A program made the translations under genes and the position numbers. From positions 1 to 7,204 of the forward strand of contig JAUSPT010000037.1 of the NCBI GenBank assembly GCA_030652805.1: DNA of 7,204 nt. The letters are read 5' to 3'. The notes below the pieces were generated by a model. It did not search any database and had not been told where the DNA came from. It worked only from the letters and a program-made list of their open reading frames with translations. Positions within the stretch are counted from its first letter, which is position 1. Every line of letters starts with the position of its first letter. Positions 1 to 6,920 of this stretch are shown one piece after another. This DNA is from a bacterium. GTDB taxonomy: Bacteria > JAHJDO01.

Positions 1-89
1 CGTTCACCAATAGAGAGCTTTTTCAAGTAGTCCAGTTCAAACTCCATTTCTTTTTTTTTACTACTATTATCTACCTGTAGTATAGACAC
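1..89 (-). CDS. 5' end of an unidentified protein, cut by the window edge
   Basis: A reading frame opens on the minus strand at GTG (87-89) and runs without a stop to the left edge, giving 29 complete codons. The start was chosen because a good ribosome binding site, GAGAGGGTG (95-103), lies five bases upstream and a promoter-like pair lies further upstream at 117-145. An in-frame ATG at 45-47 is an alternative start without an equally good site. The visible protein begins with a polar stretch rich in Ser and Lys, then an acidic/amphipathic helix with the pattern EFELDYLKKLSIGER. I do not recognise the family with confidence. The 'YLKKLSIGER' pattern recalls small bacterial proteins of unknown function with a 'YL..LS..ER' motif, but that is memory, not a search result. 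A run of nine A (51-59, read as T on the plus strand) encodes Lys-Lys-Lys and is a slippage-prone site. It is a separate transcription unit from the pump operon. Confidence 0.5.
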   Translation of the reverse strand, partial: MSILQVDNSSKKKEMEFELDYLKKLSIGE

Positions 90-116
90 AATATCACCCT
101 CTCATACTGTAAAAAC

Positions 117-145
117 ATATTACCATAAACCCTGATGATTCACAA
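117..145 (-). promoter_or_regulatory. Sigma70-like promoter of the left-edge gene
   Basis: On the minus strand a -35-like TTGTGA (140-145) is separated by exactly 17 bp from a -10-like TAATAT (117-122). Each matches four of six consensus bases. The predicted start of transcription near 110 would give a leader of about 20 bases that contains the GAGAGGGTG ribosome binding site of the gene starting at 89. Spacing and position support it, but the boxes are only moderate matches. Confidence 0.45.
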
Positions 146-290
146 GAAATCGAATTGCAGAAAGGTTTTTATGTTTTTTAGTCACTAATGCTTGATAGGG
201 GAGTCTGGCGTTTGAAGATTTGAGCGTGGGTTTTGAGGAAAGGGCGCTGTCTCATTTGTCTTATTATTTAGAAGAGGTTCTGTCATATTT

Positions 291-310
291 CCTTTGTGGT
301 GACCTTTGTG
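291..310. repeat. Short tandem repeat CCTTTGTG
   Basis: The octamer CCTTTGTG occurs at 291-298 and again at 303-310, a period of 12 bp with GTGA between the copies. The 'CCTTTGTGGTGA' text resembles an intergenic repeat motif I associate with candidate-phylum and planctomycete genomes; that resemblance is from memory. It could also be chance. Confidence 0.35.
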
Positions 311-354
311 ATTTATTTGCATTTTATTTCCTTAATGTGTATTGATAAAAAAAT

Positions 355-645
355 TTACGTCATTTCTTCCAAACTCCAGGCAAAGGCCTTGATGCCTTCT
401 TTTCCCAATTTTTGGCGCAAGCTTTTTATCCGCTCAATAAGCCTGTCTTTTTTATTATCTTCAACAGCAACTGCCAAAGCAGAATTTACTGTCGGCCAGA
501 TATGGGTGTCTAAATGCGGACCACTGGTTATTCCTTGTCCTTGAACTCTTGGCCACCGTGTAAATCCTTCTATCGCCAACTCTTTTAAAACTTCCATTAC
601 TTCGGTCTCAATAGCCACATTATATGTTATAAAGACCATTTTCAT
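355..645 (-). CDS. PII-like small protein coupled to the RND permease
   Basis: This 96-residue protein has the length and alternation of a PII/GlnB-like ferredoxin-like fold. It has strand 1 (residues 2-9), helix 1 (about 13-27), a G-x-G-containing loop where the T-loop would be (about 34-54, including VQGQG and SGPHLDTHIWP), strand 3 (55-62) and helix 2 (64-79). The usual C-terminal B-loop for ATP (TGxxGDGK-like) is not visible; the end reads GKEGIKAFAWSLEEMT. ATP/2-oxoglutarate sensing as in GlnB is therefore doubtful. His44, Asp46 and His48 in the loop could form a small metal site (inference). The start ATG at 643-645 overlaps the permease stop (ATGA), with AGGAGA eight bases upstream. 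It is the last gene of the operon, so it is probably made in step with the permease. Small PII-like proteins (for example DUF3240) are known beside heavy-metal RND pumps in Proteobacteria, so it may sense substrate or modulate the pump. No signal peptide is seen, so it is likely cytoplasmic. Confidence 0.72.
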   Translation of the reverse strand: MKMVFITYNVAIETEVMEVLKELAIEGFTRWPRVQGQGITSGPHLDTHIWPTVNSALAVAVEDNKKDRLIERIKSLRQKLGKEGIKAFAWSLEEMT

Positions 646-3600
646 TTCGCCTGTCTCCTCTTCATCAAATTGTTATTCTTGAGATGCTGCTCAAATAAAG
701 AATAGACAATGGGAACAATAATCAAGGTTACCAAGGTAGACACAAGTAGTCCCCCGATCACCGCACCCCCTAAAGGTCTCCATATCTCAGAGCCTTCTCC
801 TCGAATCAGGACTAGTGGTAACATCCCACAAATGGTACTGAGTGAGGTCATTAAAACTGGTCTGAGTCTATGCTCACCTGCGGTTTGAATAGCTTCAAAT
901 AAATTGAGTCCCCGAGCACGTAAGATGTTTGTATAATCAACCAGAACAATACCATTATTGACTACAATCCCCATTAGCATAATCAGACCGATAAAAGAGG
1001 TGATGGATAAGGTAGTTCCGGTGAGGAGAAAAAACCAGATTACTCCTACAAAGGCAAAGGGGACTGAAAACATAATCACAAAGGGGTCTAATAGCGACTC
1101 AAATTGAGAAGCCATGACCATATAGACCATAAGAATACCCAAAATTAGAAGCATAATTAAGTCCCTGAAGGCCTTTCTTTGTTCCTCTACCTCGCCGCCA
1201 AAGCCCACTGATATACCCTCTGGTACATCTATCTTGGCGAGTTCTGCCTTTATATCGCTGGCTATCTGACCTAATGGACGGCCGTATATCCTGGCCTCAA
1301 CCTTGACGATTCGCTCCTGTCCTTTTCTTTCAATCTCCAGAGGTTCAAGCTCCTCAGTAATAGTAGCGATATTCTTTAACTTGATGGCTTTGCCTGTAAA
1401 GGAGGTAATGGTGATATTTTCTATATCAGGGATGATTCTGCGATCCTTTTCCTTCAGTCGAACAAAGATATCATATTCCTCACCGGCCTCCCGGAATTTG
1501 GTAGCCTCCTTTCCATAGAAATGAGTCCTCAGGGTATCCGCAATCTGAGCCATATTGAGACCCAAAGCAGAAGCCCTCTTCCTATCTACCTTAATCCGAA
1601 GTTCAGGCCTACCAACATCCCTGCTTATCATGATATCAACTGCACCGGGAGTGTCTTCTACTATTTTCTTTATCTTAGTAGCTAATTTATCGGTCTTCTC
1701 CAGATTGTGCCCAATAATCTCAATAGATATGGGTTTGGCTCCAGCAAAGAGCATCTGTGCCATAGCGGCCCCAGCCCTTATATCTATTTTTCTAATCCCC
1801 GGGATACGGGATACCTTTTCCCTCATAACCTTACCAATCTCTTTAGTGGATCTCCCGCGCTCACCCTTCCTGACCAACTTCGCAAAAAACTTCCCTACGT
1901 TTGACCCTCCCTTCATACCCATGGTCTCCTCATAACCTTCTTCTGATTGGCCAGTGAAACCAGCTATATTTTTCACCTCTGGTACATTCTTCTCAAATAT
2001 CTTCTCTATCTCCTGAGTAACCCTATCTGTCTCCTCTATTCTCATGCCCACGGGGAGCTCTATTCCCATATGGAATTCGCCTGAGTCTATCTCAGGGATA
2101 AACTCAGTGCCGATTATGGGGACTAAGGCTAAACTTAAGATAAAGATTAATACAATAATGCCTAAGGTTCTCTTACGATGACTAAGGGTCCAACCCAAAA
2201 GTTTTTTGTATCTTGATTCTACAATCTTAAACCAACGTTCGCTCAATTCATAGAAACGTTTTCCAAATCGTTTCTTAGGATTATCAGAAGGAGCAACCTT
2301 AAGTAGTCGAGAAGATAACATGGGCGTAAGGGTGAGGGCGGTAAAAAGAGATGCAAGAAGGGTAATGCTCATTACAAAAGCTAATTGTTTAAACATCACA
2401 CCTACGATTCCTCCAAGAAACATCAAGGGAACAAAAATTACTATGGTAGTAAAGGTTGCGGACATGACAGCCAATCCTACTTCTGAGGGAGCAAAAATCG
2501 CGGCCTCCCTTAATTTTTCCCCCCTATCTCTGTGCCGAGTGATATTATCTAAGACGACAACAGCATTATCTACTACCATTCCCACGGCGATGGCCATACT
2601 AACCAGGGACATCACATTGATGGTATATCCGCATAGATACAGGAAAATAAAACCTATAATCAGAGAGAAAGGAATAGTTAATGCTATAATCAGGCTGGAA
2701 CTCAACTGGCGAAGAAAAAATAGGCTAACCAAGATAACGAATATCCCTCCCCATATTACAGATTGCTTTAAGTTATCAATAGTCCAGACTATCAAGTCGG
2801 AACTATCTATTATGGGGAGAATTTCTATATCTTTAGGAAGGGTCATTTGTAATTTCTTAAGTTTTTCCTTGACTGCCTTGGTGATGTTGACAGTATTACC
2901 ACCGGTCATCTTCTGAATCATAAGCATTAATCCGTATTCCCCATTGGTGCGGGCAAACATAGTCTGCTCTTTAAAACTATCCTCTACCTTTGCCACATCT
3001 TTAAGATAAAGTAAGATGCCCGCATGTTGACCAATTACTACATCTCCTATTTCATCCGGGGTTTCAAACTCTCCAGGCAACCGGATAATATATTCAGTCT
3101 TTCCTAATTTGAGACTTCCTGCAGGAAGGGTTATATTCTCCATGGCCAGAATTTGGACTACCTGCTGGATAGGTATGTGAAAGGCCTCTAAGCGTTCTCG
3201 ATCAAAGTAGACATTTATCTGTCTCTGGAGTCCTGCCATTATCTTGACTGAACCCACCCCTGGTACTGTCTTTAAAGGGTCTACAACCTTATCATCAATG
3301 ATATCGTACAATTTAAGATAACTCTCCTTAGCCTTTACTCCACATACCAAGATGGGCATCATAGCAGTATTGAATTTGAAGACCATAGGTTTCTCTATAT
3401 CGTCAGGCAGGTCTTTTTTGGCAAACTCAAGCTTGTCTCGTACATCATTAGAAGCCTCATTCAGATCGGTTCCCCATTCAAATGTGCAGGTAACAATAGA
3501 GAGATTCTCTTTGGATTTGGAGGTAATTTTATCGAGGTTATTCACAATAGAAAGGCTATCTTCGATATACTTAGTAACCTTGGTCTCTACATCGGTAGCT

Positions 3601-3764
3601 CCCGCTCCTGGATAGATGGTTATGACGCTGATGGCCGGAGGTTCAATCTCCGGCATCAAATCAATAGGGAGTCGAGTAAAGCAAATTGCCCCCAAGATAA
3701 AAATACCCAGAAATAACATTGTTACTGTAGTGGGATGCTTTACTCCAAACTCAGGTAACCTCAT
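642..3764 (-). CDS. RND-family efflux permease (AcrB/HAE1-like inner-membrane subunit)
   Basis: At 1040 residues this is the usual length of AcrB-type pumps, and it shows the duplicated architecture. TM1 is at about 11-29, followed by a periplasmic porter loop (about 30-333). TM2-6 lie in 335-483, a cytoplasmic linker at 485-530, TM7 at about 532-550, a second porter loop (551-866), and TM8-12 in 867-1022. The TM4 motif GMVVDNAVVVLDN (395-407) carries one acidic residue, Asp399, with Asn400 at the second position where AcrB has a second Asp. TM10 reads GIVVNNGIVLVDY (932-944), with Asn936 at the position of AcrB Lys940. Arg966 and Thr973 match AcrB Arg971 and Thr978. These motifs fit drug/lipophile (HAE1-like) pumps better than heavy-metal CusA-type pumps, but the substrate cannot be read from sequence. 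The protein uses proton flow to export compounds from the periplasm or membrane through the adaptor and outer-membrane factor encoded just upstream. The ATG (3762-3764) overlaps the adaptor stop as ATGA and has AAAGGAG seven bases upstream. No frameshift or truncation is seen. Confidence 0.96.
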   Translation of the reverse strand: MRLPEFGVKHPTTVTMLFLGIFILGAICFTRLPIDLMPEIEPPAISVITIYPGAGATDVETKVTKYIEDSLSIVNNLDKITSKSKENLSIVTCTFEWGTDLNEASNDVRDKLEFAKKDLPDDIEKPMVFKFNTAMMPILVCGVKAKESYLKLYDIIDDKVVDPLKTVPGVGSVKIMAGLQRQINVYFDRERLEAFHIPIQQVVQILAMENITLPAGSLKLGKTEYIIRLPGEFETPDEIGDVVIGQHAGILLYLKDVAKVEDSFKEQTMFARTNGEYGLMLMIQKMTGGNTVNITKAVKEKLKKLQMTLPKDIEILPIIDSSDLIVWTIDNLKQSVIWGGIFVILVSLFFLRQLSSSLIIALTIPFSLIIGFIFLYLCGYTINVMSLVSMAIAVGMVVDNAVVVLDNITRHRDRGEKLREAAIFAPSEVGLAVMSATFTTIVIFVPLMFLGGIVGVMFKQLAFVMSITLLASLFTALTLTPMLSSRLLKVAPSDNPKKRFGKRFYELSERWFKIVESRYKKLLGWTLSHRKRTLGIIVLIFILSLALVPIIGTEFIPEIDSGEFHMGIELPVGMRIEETDRVTQEIEKIFEKNVPEVKNIAGFTGQSEEGYEETMGMKGGSNVGKFFAKLVRKGERGRSTKEIGKVMREKVSRIPGIRKIDIRAGAAMAQMLFAGAKPISIEIIGHNLEKTDKLATKIKKIVEDTPGAVDIMISRDVGRPELRIKVDRKRASALGLNMAQIADTLRTHFYGKEATKFREAGEEYDIFVRLKEKDRRIIPDIENITITSFTGKAIKLKNIATITEELEPLEIERKGQERIVKVEARIYGRPLGQIASDIKAELAKIDVPEGISVGFGGEVEEQRKAFRDLIMLLILGILMVYMVMASQFESLLDPFVIMFSVPFAFVGVIWFFLLTGTTLSITSFIGLIMLMGIVVNNGIVLVDYTNILRARGLNLFEAIQTAGEHRLRPVLMTSLSTICGMLPLVLIRGEGSEIWRPLGGAVIGGLLVSTLVTLIIVPIVYSLFEQHLKNNNLMKRRQAK

Positions 3765-4693
3765 TCTTGTGCTCCTTTAGATATAATCTCCACAGCCTGA
3801 CCATCTTTTAAGCCCTGTTGTCCTGTTATAACCACTGAATCTCCCTCTTGAATTCCATCGGTTACTTCTATCTTATCCTCTTCACTCATCCCTGTTATTA
3901 TTTTCCTTTTGCAGGCTTTGCCATCTTTAATTATAAAGCAATACATTTCACCATTTTCTCTAATAACAGCATCTCGCAAAATATATGGGACTCCTTTATG
4001 TTCTAAAACATCTATTCTCACTCTGGCAAACATACCGGATTTTAAGATATGTTCGGGGTTTGATATTTCAATTTCAAGCGGAGCAGTGCGAGTTGTAAGA
4101 TCTATAACTGGGCTGACCATAGAAACCTTTCCTTCAAATATCTCTTCAGGATAGGCATCTACTTTAACCTGGGATAGCTGATCTTCTTTAACCTTGGGCA
4201 AATCCCTTTCCACAATGTCAATTTTTACTTTTATCACATCCATATTTACAATCTTAGCAATAGGTATTTGCGGTGAAACGTTTTCTCCTTTATCTACATA
4301 AATCCTACCTATTATCCCATCTATTGGGGAGGTAACTGGCGATTTCTCAAATTTTAATCCAATCTCATCTCTATCAATATAAGTAAGAACATCGCCTTTC
4401 TTTACTGCATCTCCTTCCTTGGCAAGTTTTTCTATAATTTTACCGGTCACTTTAGGATAAACTATTGCTTCATCTTCAGCCTTTATATCCCCTACGTAAG
4501 AAAGCACTTCCTTAATGTCGACTCTTTTTACTTTCGTTACCCTTACTGGAATTTTAGCTACTTTTATTTCAGCAACTTTTTTGCCACAACCTGCTAAGAT
4601 TGAAATTCCAAGCACTAAGCACCAAATAACAAACAAATTACAAGCACCAAATATCCAATGACCAAAACTACTTTGCTTTGAATTTTTCCGCAT
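3761..4693 (-). CDS. Periplasmic adaptor (membrane fusion protein) lipoprotein, hairpin-less type
   Basis: This 310-residue RND adaptor begins with a hydrophobic signal peptide and a lipobox L33-A34-G35-C36, so mature Cys36 should be lipidated and anchor the protein to the inner membrane. The first biotinyl-lipoyl half is at about 76-107 (VTGKIIEKLAKEGDAVKKGDVL). The second half is at about 120-150 (VTSPIDGIIGRIYVDKGENV). A beta-barrel domain follows (about 151-232) and then a membrane-proximal domain (about 233-305). Only about a dozen residues (108-119) join the two lipoyl halves, so the coiled-coil alpha-hairpin that usually meets TolC is absent. This explains a length below the usual 340-400. 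The role is to link the permease to the outer-membrane factor. The ATG (4691-4693) comes one base after the upstream stop codon, with GGAGAG five bases before it. Residues 9-31, including most of the signal-peptide core, are encoded by repeat-like DNA (4602-4668). Confidence 0.92.
   Translation of the reverse strand: MRKNSKQSSFGHWIFGACNLFVIWCLVLGISILAGCGKKVAEIKVAKIPVRVTKVKRVDIKEVLSYVGDIKAEDEAIVYPKVTGKIIEKLAKEGDAVKKGDVLTYIDRDEIGLKFEKSPVTSPIDGIIGRIYVDKGENVSPQIPIAKIVNMDVIKVKIDIVERDLPKVKEDQLSQVKVDAYPEEIFEGKVSMVSPVIDLTTRTAPLEIEISNPEHILKSGMFARVRIDVLEHKGVPYILRDAVIRENGEMYCFIIKDGKACKRKIITGMSEEDKIEVTDGIQEGDSVVITGQQGLKDGQAVEIISKGAQE
4602..4668. repeat. Low-complexity repeat inside the adaptor signal-peptide coding region
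   Basis: The plus strand carries AAGCACCAAAT twice, at 4617-4627 and 4642-4652 (period 25 bp), with a partial copy AAGCACT at 4610-4616. The flanks are AAC- and CAA-rich and end in CCAATGACCAAAAC. I recognise this style of sequence (GCACCAAATAACAAA...CCAATGACCAAAA) as an intergenic repeat seen many times in some planctomycete and candidate-phylum genomes; this is recollection, not a search. Read on the minus strand it stays open in the adaptor frame and supplies residues 9-31. Confidence 0.6.
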
Positions 4694-4694
4694 T

Positions 4695-6251
4695 TTATCT
4701 CTCCAATTTTATATCATTTTTAACTAAAGTTAATCCTTCTGATTTGTCCAGATTGATGATAGATATTTCGTGATCTATCAAAGCCTTTATGTAATCCAGC
4801 TCAGCCTGCGATAATCTCTCCTGATAGTCCAGCATATCATGAGTGCTTACCTCGCCTGCTGTGTATCTCTCGTTTTGAACATTATAGTTCTGTGTCTCTG
4901 CTTCTCTGGACAATGAAGAAGCTTCAACCTGACGGTATTGTATATCAACTTCTCTTACCTTATCTCTTACTTCAAGAATGATATTCTGCTCAAGTCTCTT
5001 GAATGATATTAACGCCTGAATTTTTTCTAACTTTTTCTTATTATACTCCCCGCGCGCTTTTTTGTTTCCCAGAGGAACCTTAAAATTCAATCCAATGCTC
5101 CAATCCTCATAGTCTCCTGTTCCAACTTTACTGAGCGCTTCGTCAAGATTATCTCCTAGGCCATTCAAGCCAAAACTTCCAACTAGATCCAGAGTAGGGA
5201 AGAGAACATTCTTAGCTTTTTTTATCTTTATGTCCCTATTCTCAAGAGCAATCTCTTCCGAAGCATAATCAGGCCTGTATTGAAAAGCATTACTAAGACT
5301 TCTTGCAAGATCAACGTATTCTTTTGTAAAAACAGGTTTATCTAAAGGCACAATCTCAGTGTTCCAGAGGGATGGGTCATCAACCAGGCTTGTTATCAAT
5401 TTCAACTCATCTTCAGATTTTTTCAATGTTGATTCTGCTGAAATTAGATTTTTTTGTCTCTTGGCAACAGCTGTCTTTGTCTCCAGCAAAGTCAGAGAAC
5501 TTACCAGTCCCGCTTTATATCGTTTATTGTTAATCTGAAGCATGTCCTCTGCGCGCTTTAATGATGATTTTGCTATATTGTGTTTTTCTGTGTAAAAAAT
5601 GTAATTATAATAAGCAGCTTTCGTTTTTGTTATTATATCTGCAACTGTATTTTCAAAATCTTCCTCTGAGATATTTTTATCATTTTTGGCAATAGTAATA
5701 TCTGCGCGGTTTACCTGCACGCCAAATCCTTTAAGTAATGGCTGTGTGATCGTGATCTTGGCTTCTGATGTGTAATTGTCGTTCCTAAGACTGGCGGAAG
5801 AAGGATCATCTTTGCTTCTATTGTTTAGAAAGTCCATGTTGTATTTAGTCCCGGTATATAACTTTCCTGATAAACCTGCGTTAATATCTTCATCTCTTGA
5901 GTTAATTGTATTATCTGTGTATGCAGTGGAATTATTCTGGTTTGTGTTATCTCTGAGTTTATAAGTTGCATCAAAGGACGGCTCAAAATCTGAGCGAGCG
6001 ATTTTTATATCAGATTCCTTTAATCTTGGCTCAATCTTTTTAATTTTGATTTCTGAATTATTCCTTAAGGCAAAGGCTATACAATCAACAAGTCCTATTT
6101 TTAAAACCTTTTTTGTATTAGCAGAGGCGATGAAATCCTCTTTTTTATAAGTAGGTATTTTATCTGTAGTTTCTGCCAAACAAATAACATACATAAATAT
6201 GTTCAAGCATAGGGAAAAAAGCATAAAGAATAAGGCATATTTTTTATTCAT
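4695..6251 (-). CDS. TolC-family outer-membrane efflux factor
   Basis: This 518-residue protein is the outer-membrane channel of the pump. An N-terminal signal peptide (basic MNKK, hydrophobic core to about residue 25) ends in a plausible signal peptidase I site after Ala26 (ICLA, then ET). I see no lipobox, so it is probably not lipidated. Two OEP repeats are recognisable: the first about 50-290, the second about 312-505. Each has the family's conserved helix start, RYKAGLVSSLTLLE (244-257) and RYTAGEVSTHDMLD (462-475), followed by a long helix rich in Ala, Gln and Glu. Beta segments for the barrel include the TQPLLKGFG region (169-177), FPTLDLVGSFG (351-361) and LNFKVPLGN (388-396). It is somewhat longer than E. 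coli TolC because of a Asn/Asp/Ser-rich stretch at 100-160, probably barrel and surface loops. The ATG (6249-6251) overlaps the tetR stop (ATGA). Its ribosome binding site (GGGG, eight bases upstream) is weak, so it may rely on coupling to tetR translation. Confidence 0.94.
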   Translation of the reverse strand: MNKKYALFFMLFSLCLNIFMYVICLAETTDKIPTYKKEDFIASANTKKVLKIGLVDCIAFALRNNSEIKIKKIEPRLKESDIKIARSDFEPSFDATYKLRDNTNQNNSTAYTDNTINSRDEDINAGLSGKLYTGTKYNMDFLNNRSKDDPSSASLRNDNYTSEAKITITQPLLKGFGVQVNRADITIAKNDKNISEEDFENTVADIITKTKAAYYNYIFYTEKHNIAKSSLKRAEDMLQINNKRYKAGLVSSLTLLETKTAVAKRQKNLISAESTLKKSEDELKLITSLVDDPSLWNTEIVPLDKPVFTKEYVDLARSLSNAFQYRPDYASEEIALENRDIKIKKAKNVLFPTLDLVGSFGLNGLGDNLDEALSKVGTGDYEDWSIGLNFKVPLGNKKARGEYNKKKLEKIQALISFKRLEQNIILEVRDKVREVDIQYRQVEASSLSREAETQNYNVQNERYTAGEVSTHDMLDYQERLSQAELDYIKALIDHEISIINLDKSEGLTLVKNDIKLER

Positions 6252-6856
6252 CTTTTTACCCCGTTTAAGAAGACTTCCAACACTAAGGGTGCATTGCTCA
6301 CAATTTCCTCTTTAGCTGGATTTCTGCCCTTTAACCAATACACAATGATATTATGGATAATACCTGTTAAAACATGCGCTAGCTTTTCCGCAGGATAGAT
6401 TTTCTTGATACTATCTTTCTCCTGAGCTTCTTTAATAACACATATAAAGAGATCTAAGTGCTTTCTAAATTTATCTCTTTTATATACATCTATGTCTTGC
6501 ATTACTTCTTTGAGACTGCTTTCTTCGTAGAAGTAAATCTTGAAAAAATCAACATTTTCTGCAACAAATTCAAGATTTGCGCTCACTAGCACCTTGATTT
6601 TTTTTATAGGGTCTCTAATTCTCTTTATTTTTTCGTTTATACGACTAAAAAGTTCATCAGTTTTACGTTCCAGCAGCGCAAGATATAAACTCTGCTTGTC
6701 CTTAAAGTAATTATAGAGTGTTCCTACTGCGTATTGTGCCTCGCTAGCGATATCGAGCATACTGCTGTTATAATAGCCTTTGGTTGCAAAAATTCTCTCT
6801 GCAGCACCTAGAATATCATTTTGTCTTAAGTTTTTGTCTCTTTCTTTTCTATCCAT
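6248..6856 (-). CDS. TetR/AcrR-family transcriptional repressor
   Basis: This 202-residue protein has a classic TetR N-terminal DNA-binding domain. Helix 1 is ILGAAERIFATKGYY (15-29). The helix-turn-helix follows at about 32-51, with the hallmark GTLYNYFKDKQSL (45-57). The remainder (about 58-200) is all-helical with no recognisable signature, as expected for a ligand-binding and dimerisation domain; the ligand is unknown. It is the first gene of the pump operon and overlaps the outer-membrane factor gene by ATGA. It should therefore repress itself and the pump together and be released by a substrate of the pump. The ATG (6854-6856) is the first possible start, because an in-frame TAA lies three codons upstream. 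No Shine-Dalgarno sequence precedes it; that space is filled by the AT-rich palindrome at 6858-6871. Poor initiation would keep repressor levels low. Confidence 0.95.
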   Translation of the reverse strand: MDRKERDKNLRQNDILGAAERIFATKGYYNSSMLDIASEAQYAVGTLYNYFKDKQSLYLALLERKTDELFSRINEKIKRIRDPIKKIKVLVSANLEFVAENVDFFKIYFYEESSLKEVMQDIDVYKRDKFRKHLDLFICVIKEAQEKDSIKKIYPAEKLAHVLTGIIHNIIVYWLKGRNPAKEEIVSNAPLVLEVFLNGVKR

Positions 6857-6857
6857 A

Positions 6858-6910
6858 TGAATTTATATTCAATTAATGAGTTTATGTTCACAATATAAAA
6901 TACAAATTCA
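6858..6910. promoter_or_regulatory. Three operator-like elements, putative TetR binding sites
   Basis: Three related 14-bp elements are spaced at 19 and 20 bp. Site 1 is TGAATTTATATTCA (6858-6871), symmetric at six of seven positions. Site 2 is TGAGTTTATGTTCA (6877-6890), with 12 of 14 bases identical to site 1. Site 3 is AAAATACAAATTCA (6897-6910), which matches the reverse complement of site 1 at 11 of 14. Site 3 sits in the promoter spacer and touches the -10. Site 2 covers the predicted transcription start. Site 1 abuts the tetR start codon. Position, symmetry and two-turn spacing make them likely operators of the adjacent TetR protein. The AT-rich background makes some of the similarity cheap. 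Confidence 0.55.
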
Positions 6911-6920
6911 CTTTTGTCAA
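6892..6920 (-). promoter_or_regulatory. Main sigma70-type promoter of the efflux operon
   Basis: On the minus strand a perfect -35 TTGACA (6915-6920) is followed by a 17-bp spacer and TATATT (6892-6897), five of six matches to the -10 consensus. The predicted start is near 6885, giving a leader of about 29 bases before the tetR ATG. A second TTGACA (6927-6932) lies 12 bp upstream in the same orientation and forms a direct repeat, TTGACAAAATCG then TTGACAAAAGTG. This is a strong promoter, which fits an operon held down by a repressor. Confidence 0.8.

Larger units (their letters stand above)
90..354. other. Intergenic region between the pump operon and the left-edge gene
   Basis: This 265-base stretch separates the stop of the PII-like gene from the GTG start of the left-edge gene. 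It holds the left-edge gene's promoter (117-145) and a short direct repeat (291-310). I looked for a hairpin followed by a T-run on the minus strand just after 355 and found none, so the pump transcript may end by Rho or run on. A 33-codon minus-strand frame (286 to 185) is present but looks like chance coding. Confidence 0.6.

Noticed and set aside
185-286. 33-codon minus-strand frame starting at ATG (284-286)
   Set aside because: The AAGGA upstream is only about three bases from the ATG, the composition is Pro/Asn/Thr-rich without fold character, and nothing else supports it; likely chance.
180-354. Search for an intrinsic terminator after the pump operon
   Set aside because: The T-runs just after the stop codon are not preceded by a stable hairpin in either direction, so no terminator is called.
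296-544. Plus-strand open frame opposite the PII-like gene
   Set aside because: It overlaps the coding region of the well-supported minus-strand PII-like gene, has no good ribosome binding site, and gives a low-complexity protein.
2320-2916. 198-codon plus-strand open frame inside the permease gene
   Set aside because: It is antisense to the conserved TM2-TM6 region of the RND permease; its openness follows from codon use on the other strand, and it has no recognisable domain.
642-3764. Heavy-metal (CusA/CzcA) assignment of the permease because of the PII-like neighbour
   Set aside because: The TM4 motif VDNAVVVLDN and TM10 motif VVNNGIVLVDY do not match the CusA-type pattern; the neighbour alone is not enough to assign metal export.
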